A stretch of 64,000 nt of DNA from Spirochaetaceae bacterium (lineage in GTDB: Bacteria > Spirochaetota > Spirochaetia > DSM-27196 > PWMO01). Of this stretch, positions 25,771 through 34,941 are shown in pieces. Every line of letters begins with the position of its first letter. The stretch's first letter is position 1. Location: contig REDW01000068.1 in the NCBI GenBank assembly GCA_007693325.1, forward strand, positions 56,697 through 120,696, given 5' to 3'. Position numbers and translations under genes: made by a program. A model generated the notes under the pieces. The model saw only the letters and a list, made by a program, of their open reading frames with translations, did not search any database and had not been told where the DNA came from.

Positions 25771-25858
25771 GTGCACACCTCGAGATGATAATAATAATCA
25801 TGGCGAGTATTGCCGCGGGAAGGTTCACGTGTTGTACGGAGACCTTGGTTTTGTTCAT
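25757..25858 (-). CDS. Isoleucine-rich leader peptide of cimA
   Basis: A short frame ends at TAA (25759-25757) and contains five consecutive Ile codons (ATT ATT ATT ATC ATC at 25798-25784). From the inner ATG at 25801 the peptide is MIIIIISRCAPQEA. An in-frame ATG at 25858 would give 33 residues that also include several Val and Leu codons. Neither start has a ribosome-binding site. The outer ATG sits within a few bases of a predicted transcription start, so leaderless translation is possible. The position before an antiterminator/terminator pair makes it a control peptide for ribosome-mediated attenuation of citramalate synthase. Confidence 0.85.
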   Translation of the reverse strand: MNKTKVSVQHVNLPAAILAMIIIIISRCAPQEA

Positions 25859-25862
25859 CAGT

Positions 25863-25895
25863 GTTATAATCGGAGGTGCACGGCCTGTTTGTCAA
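25863..25895 (-). promoter_or_regulatory. Candidate promoter of the cimA leader transcript
   Basis: On the minus strand a consensus TTGACA (25895-25890) is followed by GATTAT after 18 bases, or the overlapping TATAAC after 21. Transcription would begin within a few bases of the ATG at 25858. Which -10 register is used is unclear. Confidence 0.55.
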
Positions 25896-25914
25896 GGGCC
25901 TGGCAACCGCTTTG

Positions 25915-25943
25915 TTGACCAGCGGGCACAAGCCACATACTAT
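25915..25943 (+). promoter_or_regulatory. Candidate promoter of the divergent protein gene at 25954
   Basis: TTGACC and TACTAT are separated by 17 bases. The predicted start near 25950 would fall after the GGAGG ribosome-binding site (25944-25948). So either the message is leaderless or another promoter is used. Confidence 0.35.
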
Positions 25944-25953
25944 GGAGGTATCG

Positions 25954-27669
25954 ATGGCAGACTTCACGGTACTCGATCGACTGACACGGACGCTCTCCTC
26001 TTCAGAGCGCGAGGAGATGCTGCAGCGCCTGCGCCGTGCCGCGTCGATTGAGCGCGAGCCTGCGCTGCAACCCGATTTTCAGCCGCCGGATGTCGAGCAG
26101 GTTCTGGAGCGTTACGGCTTGTTGCGCCGCCTGATGGTCTTTCTTCGTTCGCTGATCAGCGGACGCAGCCGGCTGGAAGTGGTTGCCGATGATCTGTTAT
26201 CGGAGCTGGGCGCCACCATCAGGTCTGCGAAACCGGGAATCATAAATTTGAGACAGAATCGGCTGCTCGATTCATTTCAGCAACAGATAGAGCGGCTGCG
26301 CGACAGTGCACGTTTTTTTGTCGCACCGCTGGAGCTCGGCTGGAATCGCGATCGGGCGCAGTTCCTGGCGTTTCTGCTTGGTCTCGATGCGCCGGATGTA
26401 CAGCAGCGCCTGATCGCTGACACCGATCCTGAGCGTGTGGCTGAGGATGAGCCCGGCATAGAGGAGTACCAGCTCAAGAAGAAGCTTCACAACAATGCGC
26501 TGCAGATACTGGAGCTGATGCCGTATCACGAGCGTGACGCGCTCTACGCCAATGCGCGTTTTCTGGAAGCTCTCGATCGGCTGTCGCACTTTGCCTTTGA
26601 CGAGATCTTGAACTCGTTTGACCAGGACGAGCAGGGCGCTGTTTCGGCACCGCTGCATATGCTGGCAGAACCGCTTACTCGGTTGTGGCAGGTGGTGCAG
26701 GCGCTTTACGAGAACCCATCGCAGAAGGTGCTGCAGGCGGTAGCGCTGTTCTCACGCGATGACGATCTGGACCGCGGCGGCGCGGTGGCCGAGGCAGAAC
26801 TGGTGGCACTGGTGCAGAAGGGGAACCACAATCTTCGCGTTATCTGGGATATCCTGGACGACCTCCCGCTGCACGACCTGGTGCGCTACGCGCGCCGCGA
26901 CATCAACTTCAGCATCGCGGCGGCCAGCGGCGGAGAGGACTGGTTTGCACTGGTCAAACGCTTCTGGCGCGAGCGAGTGGATCGTCTTTTCTCGCACTAT
27001 CACGTCCAGCAGCAGAAACTGCGTGCTCTCGAGGAGGCTCGCGACTATACCGACGGAGTGGAGCCAACTCCGATCAAAGGATATCCGCCGCTTGCCGCGG
27101 GACACGGAAAGCACGCGGCCTCGCTGGGGGTTGTGCGGGCGGTGATGCTGGGGCCGTTTGCCACCATGATGCACCAGCCGTTGAAGACCCTGTTGATCGA
27201 TGGCGAGTTCTACAAGCAAGCCAATCGCGATGAGTACACAGCGGCGTTCAACGGGCTGCTGGAAGTGCAACAGGCAGTCGATACACTGGAAACGCGGTTG
27301 TCTGCGAGCGGAGACATTGGACGGGCGCGCGCCGCTATCGAGAAGGATGCGGCGCCGCGTGAAGTCAGAATGCGGAACCTGGCAGAACTCGCAGCACAGG
27401 TTGATCAGATTGCCGGGCGCTGTGTCAGCGATGCACTCGAACATCTGCGGGTACTTGCCGAAGTAATTCACGGTATCCTCTACGGTGAGGTCGGCGGAAA
27501 GTACGATACGCTGTCCAATCTAGGTACTATCGGCGGGAGGTCGCACCAGACGCTTATGCAGCAGCTCGATGCGGTCATGCAGCGCGCAACGGTATGTCGC
27601 GAGGGTATCGGCAAACTCTACGATATAGAAAACAGCGTTGCGCGGCGGGCTCGCAAAGCGGCGAGTTGA
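25954..27669 (+). CDS. Uncharacterised spirochaete-type protein (possibly DUF5312)
   Basis: This 571-residue protein has no signal peptide or membrane segment. Composition suggests a mostly alpha-helical, soluble, charged protein with a helical N-terminus (SSEREEMLQRLRRAA) and long coiled stretches. It resembles a family I recall as DUF5312, restricted to Treponema and relatives, but I cannot verify this and no catalytic motif is visible. ATG at 25954 with GGAGGT six bases upstream is chosen over in-frame starts from 25876. It is divergent from cimA and separated from pgeF by 34 bases. Confidence 0.6.
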   Translation: MADFTVLDRLTRTLSSSEREEMLQRLRRAASIEREPALQPDFQPPDVEQVLERYGLLRRLMVFLRSLISGRSRLEVVADDLLSELGATIRSAKPGIINLRQNRLLDSFQQQIERLRDSARFFVAPLELGWNRDRAQFLAFLLGLDAPDVQQRLIADTDPERVAEDEPGIEEYQLKKKLHNNALQILELMPYHERDALYANARFLEALDRLSHFAFDEILNSFDQDEQGAVSAPLHMLAEPLTRLWQVVQALYENPSQKVLQAVALFSRDDDLDRGGAVAEAELVALVQKGNHNLRVIWDILDDLPLHDLVRYARRDINFSIAAASGGEDWFALVKRFWRERVDRLFSHYHVQQQKLRALEEARDYTDGVEPTPIKGYPPLAAGHGKHAASLGVVRAVMLGPFATMMHQPLKTLLIDGEFYKQANRDEYTAAFNGLLEVQQAVDTLETRLSASGDIGRARAAIEKDAAPREVRMRNLAELAAQVDQIAGRCVSDALEHLRVLAEVIHGILYGEVGGKYDTLSNLGTIGGRSHQTLMQQLDAVMQRATVCREGIGKLYDIENSVARRARKAAS

Positions 27670-27694
27670 CCGCCGCCGCGGCTTTGAGTAAGAT
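27666..27694 (+). promoter_or_regulatory. Sigma-70-type promoter just upstream of pgeF
   Basis: TTGACC and TAAGAT are spaced by exactly 17 bases. The predicted start near 27701 is about three bases before the GTG at 27704, and no ribosome-binding site lies between. The -35 box overlaps the stop codon of the preceding gene. Confidence 0.55.
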
Positions 27695-27703
27695 TCCCTC
27701 CAC

Positions 27704-28447
27704 GTGATAACCGAAGTACAGCTGGAGCGCTCGACCGCTACCGCCGATACGGCCCGGCTACCGGCGCCGCTCGATCTGCGGCTGAGCCTGCTGTCTGCCG
27801 GCGATATGGGGCCGTCAGGTGGGCCCAATCCGCGGCGCGATGCGTGGTTGCAGCGTCAGGGTGTAGCACCGCACAAGACGGCGCTGCGTCATCAGACGCA
27901 TTCGCGCCGTGTTGCGATTGTCAATCCGCAGACAGTGGTTGACTACCATTATGAAGCCGATGGGATGCTGTGCGCCGATGCGGGTGTGTCACTGGCGGTT
28001 ACCGTGGCGGATTGCATGCCGATCTTTGTCTGGGATCGGCTTCGTGGTGTGCGTGCAGCGCTGCACTCGGGATGGAAAGGCACCGGGATAGTCGCGGTTG
28101 CGCTGGATCTGCTGCACGCAGAGTGGGGCAGCGAGGCCGCTGACCTGGAGGTTGTTCTTGGACCGTGCATCGGTGCATGCTGCTACCGTGTGGAGCGCGC
28201 GCGTGCCCTGGAGTTTGGTGCTCGCTGGGGAGACAACACGGTACGCCGCGATGCCGCCGGCGCTGCTTACCTTGATTTGCGTGCGGCCAACCGAGCTATC
28301 CTCTTTGAGCGCGGTGTCCGGAGCCTCACCGAGGTCAACGAGTGCACGGTGTGCAGCCGGGATCTGGGGTCATATCGCCGCCAGGGGGCGGGCAGTTTTG
28401 TCAGAATGCTTGCAATTGCGGTAGGAGAAGCCAACAGTTATGAATGA
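27704..28447 (+). CDS. pgeF: PgeF-type polyphenol oxidase / purine nucleoside phosphorylase
   Basis: The 247-residue protein carries the YfiH/multicopper-laccase-domain motifs: HQTHSRRV, the Cys ligand in TVADCMPIF, and ALHSGWKGT. These give the two His and one Cys that bind zinc. Members act on purine nucleosides or edit peptidoglycan precursors (UDP-MurNAc carrying wrong amino acids). The GTG start gives normal length but has no ribosome-binding site. It overlaps argS by eight bases. Confidence 0.87.
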   Translation: MITEVQLERSTATADTARLPAPLDLRLSLLSAGDMGPSGGPNPRRDAWLQRQGVAPHKTALRHQTHSRRVAIVNPQTVVDYHYEADGMLCADAGVSLAVTVADCMPIFVWDRLRGVRAALHSGWKGTGIVAVALDLLHAEWGSEAADLEVVLGPCIGACCYRVERARALEFGARWGDNTVRRDAAGAAYLDLRAANRAILFERGVRSLTEVNECTVCSRDLGSYRRQGAGSFVRMLAIAVGEANSYE

Positions 28448-30206
28448 CATCCGCCAGGAGTTGAGACACACCATTGCCGAACAGTTGCGTGTACTTGCAG
28501 CCGATGCCGGCGTGGATTCAAAGTCAATCGACGCGGCCGCCGTGCAGCTTGAGGTTCCCCCACGTCCGGAGATGGGGGATCTGGCGGTGCCGCTATTTCC
28601 GTTTGCCAGAGTTCTGCGCCGGGCGCCTGCGGCCATTGCTGCGGCGTTGCTGCCGCGGATAGACCAGGCGCTGCCCGGCTGTACTCTCGAACAGGCCGGT
28701 GCCTACATCAATGTGCACCTCGATCGCGCTGCACTGGGCAGCGCGATAATCCAACGGGTGCTGCAGGAAAAGCAGCGCTACGGCTGTACCGAGGAGCTGT
28801 CGGGCACGCGGGTGATGATCGAGTTCTCGTGTCCCAACACCAATAAGCCGCTGCACCTGGGGCACTTGCGCAATGATATCCTTGGAGAGAGCGTAGCGCG
28901 GATTCTGCAGGCCAACGGAGCCGAGGTCAGAAAGGTCAATCTCATCAACGACCGCGGCGTTCACATCTGCAAGTCGATGCTGGCGTACCGTAGATTTGGC
29001 AATGACGCCACCCCTGAATCGGAGGGCATCAAGTCCGATCACTTTGTGGGCAAGTACTACGTGCGTTTCAATCAGTGGGCCAACGAGGATGCTGACGCCG
29101 AGGCACAGGCGCGTACAATGCTGCAACAGTGGGAGAACGGCGATCCGGAGGTTCTCGAGCTGTGGAAGCGCATGAATGGCTGGGCGGTCGAGGGAATCTG
29201 GGAAACCTACCGGCGAACCGGGGTCTCGTTTGATGAAGTCTATTACGAGAGCCAGACCTACCGCGCCGGGCGCGATGAAGTGCTGCGTGGGCTCGAGCAG
29301 GGGGTGTTCTTTCGTCACCAGGACGGCTCTATCTGGATTGATCTCGAACCGATTGGTCTGGACAAGAAGGTGTTGCTGCGAGGGGATGGCACTTCGCTCT
29401 ACCTCACTCAGGATATCGGCACCGCTATTGCACGGCACCGCGATTGGCCGTTTGACCGGTTGATCTACGTTGTTGCCTCCGAGCAGCGCTACCACTTCAC
29501 CGTCCTGTTCCACGTGCTCAAGCAGCTTGGGATGCCGTGGGCCGAATCTCTTTTTCATCTGGCCTACGGCATGGTTAATCTTCCCGAAGGCAAGATGAAG
29601 TCTCGCGAGGGCACGGTAGTAGATGCCGATGACCTGATCGCACGGCTGGAGGAGATGGCGGTGCAGGAAATTCGCAGTAAGGGGCGCGAGGAGGAAGTCG
29701 GTGATGTCCAGGCAACCGCCGCCGATGTGGCGCTTGGCGCGCTGCACTATTACCTGCTGCAGGTTACACCCGCCAAGGACATGGTTTTCGATCCCAAGGA
29801 GTCAATTTCCTTTAACGGCAATACCGGACCCTATCTGCAGTACAGCGGAGCGCGCATTTCGAGCATGCTGCGCAAGGCGTCGGTGGATGTGCCGCAACAG
29901 GGGCTGACAGATGAGCCGATTGACGCCGCGTTACTCAGCACGGCAGAAGAATGGGACCTGATCAAGCGGCTGGCTGAGTTTCCCGAGATAGTCGGCCTGG
30001 CCGGCAGGCAGCATAGTCCTTCAATCGTAACCGGTTATCTCTACGATGTCGCCAAGGCGTTCTCGCGCTACTATCACGATTATCCGATTGCGGTAGAGAA
30101 AGAGCTGCCGACGCGCGCCGCACGGCTGGCGCTGGCGCGTGCGGTAGCGCAGACGCTGCGCAACGGTTGCAGGCTGGTGGGTATTCCGTTCCTGGAAGTC
30201 ATGTAG
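28440..30206 (+). CDS. argS: Arginyl-tRNA synthetase
   Basis: This 588-residue class I synthetase has the N-terminal ArgRS additional domain, the HIGH-type motif PLHLGHLRNDILGES near residue 140, and KMKSREGTVV in the KMSKS position near 385. A C-terminal DALR anticodon-binding domain (NTGPYLQYSGARIS leading to a helical end) follows. It charges tRNA-Arg. It starts inside the end of pgeF, with TAGGAG as ribosome-binding site, so the two are translationally linked. Length is standard. Confidence 0.95.
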   Translation: MNDIRQELRHTIAEQLRVLAADAGVDSKSIDAAAVQLEVPPRPEMGDLAVPLFPFARVLRRAPAAIAAALLPRIDQALPGCTLEQAGAYINVHLDRAALGSAIIQRVLQEKQRYGCTEELSGTRVMIEFSCPNTNKPLHLGHLRNDILGESVARILQANGAEVRKVNLINDRGVHICKSMLAYRRFGNDATPESEGIKSDHFVGKYYVRFNQWANEDADAEAQARTMLQQWENGDPEVLELWKRMNGWAVEGIWETYRRTGVSFDEVYYESQTYRAGRDEVLRGLEQGVFFRHQDGSIWIDLEPIGLDKKVLLRGDGTSLYLTQDIGTAIARHRDWPFDRLIYVVASEQRYHFTVLFHVLKQLGMPWAESLFHLAYGMVNLPEGKMKSREGTVVDADDLIARLEEMAVQEIRSKGREEEVGDVQATAADVALGALHYYLLQVTPAKDMVFDPKESISFNGNTGPYLQYSGARISSMLRKASVDVPQQGLTDEPIDAALLSTAEEWDLIKRLAEFPEIVGLAGRQHSPSIVTGYLYDVAKAFSRYYHDYPIAVEKELPTRAARLALARAVAQTLRNGCRLVGIPFLEVM

Positions 30207-30219
30207 CCCGGCTGCAGAA

Positions 30220-30240
30220 CTACATATTGGTATGGTTTTT
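30220..30240 (+). other. Repeated word also found near 50000
   Basis: The segment begins CTACATATTGG and continues through TTGGTATGGTT. Both 11-base words recur, in the same order but separated, on the opposite strand between 50027 and 50000. Function unknown. Confidence 0.3.
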
Positions 30241-30271
30241 GTGCAAATTACCTACTAAGATGTAGCTTTTG

Positions 30272-30287
30272 TCGGCCGTACGTCCGA
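30272..30287 (+). promoter_or_regulatory. Near-perfect dyad upstream of the gltB sigma-54 promoter
   Basis: TCGG-c-CGTACG-t-CCGA is a 16-base inverted repeat with one mismatched pair. It is centred about 87 bases before the predicted start, a usual place for a sigma-54 enhancer-binding protein. It does not match the NtrC consensus. Confidence 0.4.
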
Positions 30288-30340
30288 AGAAGTAGCGGAT
30301 AACTGTTTGCCCAAGACACAATTAATCGGCCTCACGGTTT

Positions 30341-30356
30341 TGGCACGGTTTTTGCA
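30341..30356 (+). promoter_or_regulatory. Consensus sigma-54 promoter of gltBD
   Basis: TGGCACGGTTTTTGCA is an exact match to TGGCACG-N4-TTGCA, with GG at 30342-30343 and GC at 30354-30355. The start is predicted near 30367, leaving a 39-base leader before the ATG at 30406. Confidence 0.88.
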
Positions 30357-30405
30357 TCATACATACACTCAATCATCCGGTTCTACCGCTGGTGGGAGGC
30401 GTATT

Positions 30406-33400
30406 ATGGCGGCAACTACTCGACCAAAGCAACAGGGGCTCTACCATCCGGCCAATGAACACGACTCGTGTGGTGTAGGCTTTGTTGCGCATATCAAAGG
30501 CCGCAAGAGCCACGATATTCTGGAAAACGCACGCGAAATCCTGGTGAACATGACGCATCGTGGCGCGGTAGGTTCAGACAAGAACAGCGGCGACGGTGCA
30601 GGAGTTCTGACGTCCCTGCCGCATGCATTTCTCGAACGGGTGATCAAACGGGACCTGGGGCTGGATCTGCCGCCGCGAGGGACGTTCTCGGCCGGCCTGG
30701 TGTTCCTGCCGCAGAATGATGGACAACGAGAGCGCTGCATGCAGCATTTCGAGCGCATTATCAACCAGGCCGGTCAACGAACTCTGGGCTGGCGCGACGT
30801 TCCTCGTGACAACTCAATTATCGGGCCAACCGCGCGCCAGAGTGAACCGGTCATCAAGCAGGTGTTCATAGCCGGTCCAAGCGATATCAGCGAAGCCGAA
30901 TTCGAGCGCAAGCTCTATATGATTCGCAAGTCGGCAACACGCCACATTCGGGGCGGGGACAACGATCCGGCAGACTTCTTCTATATCTGCAGCCTGTCAA
31001 CACGGGTGATCGTCTACAAGGGTATGCTGATGCCCGAACAGCTGTTCGCCTATTATACCGATCTGTCGGATCCCGAATACGTCTCGCACCTTGCGATGGT
31101 GCATTCACGCTTCTCCACCAATACGTTTCCAAGCTGGGATCGTGCGCAACCACTGCGCTTCATGTCGCATAACGGTGAGATAAACACACTACGCGGCAAC
31201 ATCAACAAGATGCGCGCGCGCGAGGGCGTACTTTCCAGCGAGCTGTTTGGCGAGGAAATCAGCAGGATATTTCCAGTGATTGAACCCGATTGTTCGGACT
31301 CGGGCAATTTTGATAACGTACTCGAGCTGCTGTTGATGGCCGGACGCGAGCTGCCCGAAGCGGTGATGATGATGGTTCCCGAGGCGTGGCAGAAGCATAG
31401 CCATATGCCGCCGGTGGGCAAAGCGGTCTACGAGTTCATGAGCTGCATGATGGAGCCGTGGGACGGACCGGCTTCCATTTCTTTCACCGACGGGCACGTT
31501 ATCGGTGCGCTGCTCGACCGTAACGGTCTGCGTCCCAGTCGCTACTATGTTACAAAAGACGACCTGGTGATAATGGCCAGTGAAGTAGGTGTGCTGGACA
31601 TCGCACCCGAGAGGATCAGGATCAAGGGCCGGTTGCGTCCCGGAAGGATGTTCCTGGTTGATTTCGAGAAGGGCCGCATTGTCGGCGATGAAAAGCTCAA
31701 GAGCGATATCGCCGCACGGCGGCCGTACCGCAAGTGGCTGCAGCAGCAGCGAATCACTCTGGCGCAGTTGCCGCAGCCGCTGACGGTACCCGGATTGGAA
31801 CCGCATACGGTGCTGGAACGGCTGCGCATGTTCGGCTACACCGTTGAGCATTTGAACATCATACTCAAACCGATGGCCGAGAACGGCAAAGAGCCGCTTG
31901 GGTCCATGGGTAACGATACGCCGCTGGCGGTTCTGTCTGATAAACCGCGTCTGCTCTACGACTACTTCAAGCAGCTGTTTGCGCAGGTGACCAATCCGCC
32001 GATTGACTCGATACGCGAAGATATCATCATGGATCTTTCTTCGTACATCGGGCCCGAGCAGAATCTGCTGCAGATCACCGCCGAGCACTGTAAGAGACTG
32101 CAACTCGAGCGGCCGATCATCGACAACGCCCAACTGCAGCAGCTTCGGGATATCGATTACCGCGGCTGGAAGTCCAGGGTGATCGACATAACCTATCCGC
32201 TGAGTGAGCATAGCACTGGACTGCGCGCTACGCTGAGTCGCATCAGTCTGGAAGCTGAGCAGGCAATCAGTGACGGCTACAGTCTGGTGATACTCTCGGA
32301 TCGAGCTGCCGGCGAACAGCGGGTCGCCGTCAGTGCACTGGCAGCCACCGGTGCGGTACATCATCATCTGGTGCGCGCCGCCAAGCGGACCCAGATCGGG
32401 GTGATTGTTGAGTCCGGCGAGCCGCGCGAGGTTCACCACTTCTGTACCCTGGTGGGCTACGGGGCTGATGCTGTCAACCCGTACCTGGCCTACGAGGCGA
32501 TGTGGAAGCTCAGACACGATGGAGTAATCGACGCTGAGTTATCCGACCGCGAAATCGTCGAACGCTATCACCAGGCGCTGGATTGGGGCATGCGCAAGGT
32601 GTTCGGCAAGATGGGAATCTCAACCCTGGAGAGCTACAAAGGCGCCCAGATATTCGAGATTGTTGGCCTGGCCGCCGAGGTTGTCGACACCTGCTTTGCC
32701 GGAACGGCGTCGCGAATCGAGGGCGCTGACTTCGACGTTCTGGCAGAAGAGGCCGCACGGCGTCACGCACTCGGCTACCCGGGGCCCAATGCGCCGATCG
32801 GCAGCGACTACTATAACCCCGGAGATTATCAGTGGCGCAGCGGCGGCGAGAAACACATGTGGGATCCGCAGAGCATCGCCGATGTGCAGGCCGCCGTACG
32901 CTACCTCGACGCATCAGCCTACAAGCGGTTTGCTGAACGCCAGAACGCCCGTTCCCGTGAGCAGGCAACAATCCGCGGTATGCTCAAGCTTCGCTGCGGC
33001 AGTCCCATAGCGCTGGATGAGGTCGAACCGGTATCCGCCATCACCAGGCGCTTTGTAACCGGGGCTATGAGCTTCGGGTCAATTTCGCAGGAGACCCACG
33101 AGACACTGGCGCTGGCGATGAATCGCATCGGTGGCAAGTCAAACACCGGAGAGGGCGGAGAGATGCGTGAGCGCTACACACCGCTTCCCGACGGGCAGTC
33201 CAAACGCTCGGCTATCAAGCAGATCGCCTCGGGACGCTTCGGTGTGACAATCGAATACCTGACTAACGCCGATGAAATCCAGATCAAGATGGCTCAGGGA
33301 GCCAAGCCGGGCGAGGGCGGCGAACTACCCGGTCACAAGGTCTTCGACGTTATCGCCAGGACACGCTATTCAACGCCGGGGGTCGGGCTGATCAGCCCTC

Positions 33401-34941
33401 CGCCGCATCACGATATCTACTCTATCGAAGACCTTGCGCAGCTGATTTTTGACCTGAAGAACTCCAACCCCAGTGCGCGGGTCAGTGTCAAGCTGGTTTC
33501 CGAGGTGGGGGTTGGTACGATTGCTGCAGGCGTCTCCAAGGCGCACGCCGATCACATACTCATCTCTGGTCAGGACGGCGGGACTGGTGCTTCACCGCTG
33601 ACCGGTATCAAGCACGCCGGCCTGCCGTGGGAGCTCGGCCTTGCCGAAACTCACCAGACTCTGGTGATGAATGACCTGCGCAGCCGGGTAGTTGTGCAGA
33701 CCGACGGCCAGCTGAAGACCGGGCGCGATGTTGTGATTGCCGCGATGCTTGGTGCCCAGGAATGCGGTTTCTCCACCGGGCCGCTGATTGCGCTCGGCTG
33801 CATCATGATGCGCGTCTGTCACAAGAACACCTGTCCGGTGGGCGTTGCAACGCAGGATGAGCGACTGCGTCAGAAGTTCACCGGAAAACCTGAAGACGTG
33901 ATCGCGTACTTCAATTTTGTAGCGCAGGAGGTCAGGGAGATCATGGCGCAGCTGGGGTTCCGAACCTTCGAGGAAATGGTGGGGCGAGTCGATATGCTCG
34001 AGGTCGATGAAGACGTGCGCCATTGGAAATCGCGAGGAGTTGACCTGTCGAAACTTCTGACTCCTGTGGTTCCCGGAGAGAACGGCAACGGAATGCTGTG
34101 CTGTGTACCACAGGATCATGCAATCGAAGACGTTCTGGACTTGAAGCTGATAGCACTGTGCGAAGACGCCATCGAGGAGTGCACCCCCGTTCGGCTGGAG
34201 TTGTCAATTCGCAACACCGATCGTACCGCCGGTACCATGCTGAGTCACCAGATTGCCAAACGCTGGGGTATCGACGGCCTACCCGAGGATACCATCCACG
34301 TACGGTTCAGCGGGGCAGCAGGTCAGAGCTTTGGTGCCTGGCTGGCGCGTGGCGTGACACTGGAGTTGGAGGGCGATGCTAACGATTACGTCGGCAAGGG
34401 GCTGTCCGGCGGAAAGATTGTGGTGTATCCTCCGGCGCACGCCGGGTTTGTACCCGAGGACAATATCATAATCGGTAATGTGGCGTTATACGGAGCGATC
34501 TCGGGTAAAGCGTTTTTCCGCGGTATGGCCGCCGAGCGCTTCTGTGTCAGAAATTCGGGGGCGCACGTAGTGGTAGAGGGTGTGGGGGATCATGGCTGCG
34601 AATACATGACCGGCGGAAGGGTGATAATCCTGGGCGCAGCCGGGCGCAACTTTGCCGCCGGAATGTCTGGCGGCATTGTATACATCTGGGACCGCGATGG
34701 ACGCTTTGAAGAGTTTGTCAATCCCGGCATGGTTGAAGTCGGGGCTATTGACGATATGGATGAGCGTACAATCCTCGATCTGGTCACTGAGCACGTGAAT
34801 TATACCGGCAGCACTCTCGGTGAATACGTGCTGTCGACCTGGGCCCGGCGCAGAGACGAATTCGTGCGTGTAATCTCTCCCGCGTACCGTCGCGTTCTGG
34901 AGATTCAGCGCACCCGCGATAAGGAGGTTGTGCATGGGTAA
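30406..34941 (+). CDS. gltB: Glutamate synthase (NADPH) large subunit
   Basis: This 1511-residue enzyme begins with a short propeptide, after which Cys22 ([13 protein letters not shown]) is the N-terminal nucleophile of the class II glutaminase domain. The central and FMN domains (residues about 420-1200) contain [20 protein letters not shown] and [19 protein letters not shown]. The 3Fe-4S cysteines lie in [16 protein letters not shown]-terminal GXGXG beta-helix domain follows. It makes two glutamates from glutamine and 2-oxoglutarate. ATG at 30406 with GGGAGG is the start; an upstream in-frame ATG-less extension overlaps the sigma-54 promoter. Confidence 0.96.
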   Translation: MAATTRPKQQGLYHPANEHDSCGVGFVAHIKGRKSHDILENAREILVNMTHRGAVGSDKNSGDGAGVLTSLPHAFLERVIKRDLGLDLPPRGTFSAGLVFLPQNDGQRERCMQHFERIINQAGQRTLGWRDVPRDNSIIGPTARQSEPVIKQVFIAGPSDISEAEFERKLYMIRKSATRHIRGGDNDPADFFYICSLSTRVIVYKGMLMPEQLFAYYTDLSDPEYVSHLAMVHSRFSTNTFPSWDRAQPLRFMSHNGEINTLRGNINKMRAREGVLSSELFGEEISRIFPVIEPDCSDSGNFDNVLELLLMAGRELPEAVMMMVPEAWQKHSHMPPVGKAVYEFMSCMMEPWDGPASISFTDGHVIGALLDRNGLRPSRYYVTKDDLVIMASEVGVLDIAPERIRIKGRLRPGRMFLVDFEKGRIVGDEKLKSDIAARRPYRKWLQQQRITLAQLPQPLTVPGLEPHTVLERLRMFGYTVEHLNIILKPMAENGKEPLGSMGNDTPLAVLSDKPRLLYDYFKQLFAQVTNPPIDSIREDIIMDLSSYIGPEQNLLQITAEHCKRLQLERPIIDNAQLQQLRDIDYRGWKSRVIDITYPLSEHSTGLRATLSRISLEAEQAISDGYSLVILSDRAAGEQRVAVSALAATGAVHHHLVRAAKRTQIGVIVESGEPREVHHFCTLVGYGADAVNPYLAYEAMWKLRHDGVIDAELSDREIVERYHQALDWGMRKVFGKMGISTLESYKGAQIFEIVGLAAEVVDTCFAGTASRIEGADFDVLAEEAARRHALGYPGPNAPIGSDYYNPGDYQWRSGGEKHMWDPQSIADVQAAVRYLDASAYKRFAERQNARSREQATIRGMLKLRCGSPIALDEVEPVSAITRRFVTGAMSFGSISQETHETLALAMNRIGGKSNTGEGGEMRERYTPLPDGQSKRSAIKQIASGRFGVTIEYLTNADEIQIKMAQGAKPGEGGELPGHKVFDVIARTRYSTPGVGLISPPPHHDIYSIEDLAQLIFDLKNSNPSARVSVKLVSEVGVGTIAAGVSKAHADHILISGQDGGTGASPLTGIKHAGLPWELGLAETHQTLVMNDLRSRVVVQTDGQLKTGRDVVIAAMLGAQECGFSTGPLIALGCIMMRVCHKNTCPVGVATQDERLRQKFTGKPEDVIAYFNFVAQEVREIMAQLGFRTFEEMVGRVDMLEVDEDVRHWKSRGVDLSKLLTPVVPGENGNGMLCCVPQDHAIEDVLDLKLIALCEDAIEECTPVRLELSIRNTDRTAGTMLSHQIAKRWGIDGLPEDTIHVRFSGAAGQSFGAWLARGVTLELEGDANDYVGKGLSGGKIVVYPPAHAGFVPEDNIIIGNVALYGAISGKAFFRGMAAERFCVRNSGAHVVVEGVGDHGCEYMTGGRVIILGAAGRNFAAGMSGGIVYIWDRDGRFEEFVNPGMVEVGAIDDMDERTILDLVTEHVNYTGSTLGEYVLSTWARRRDEFVRVISPAYRRVLEIQRTRDKEVVHG

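Noticed and set aside
30241..30300. NtrC binding site before gltB
   Set aside because: No TGCACC-N5-GGTGCA-like element is present. Only an unrelated dyad (30272-30287) is seen.
31189..32517. Long minus-strand open frame inside gltB
   Set aside because: It is entirely antisense to conserved glutamate synthase domains and resembles no known protein.
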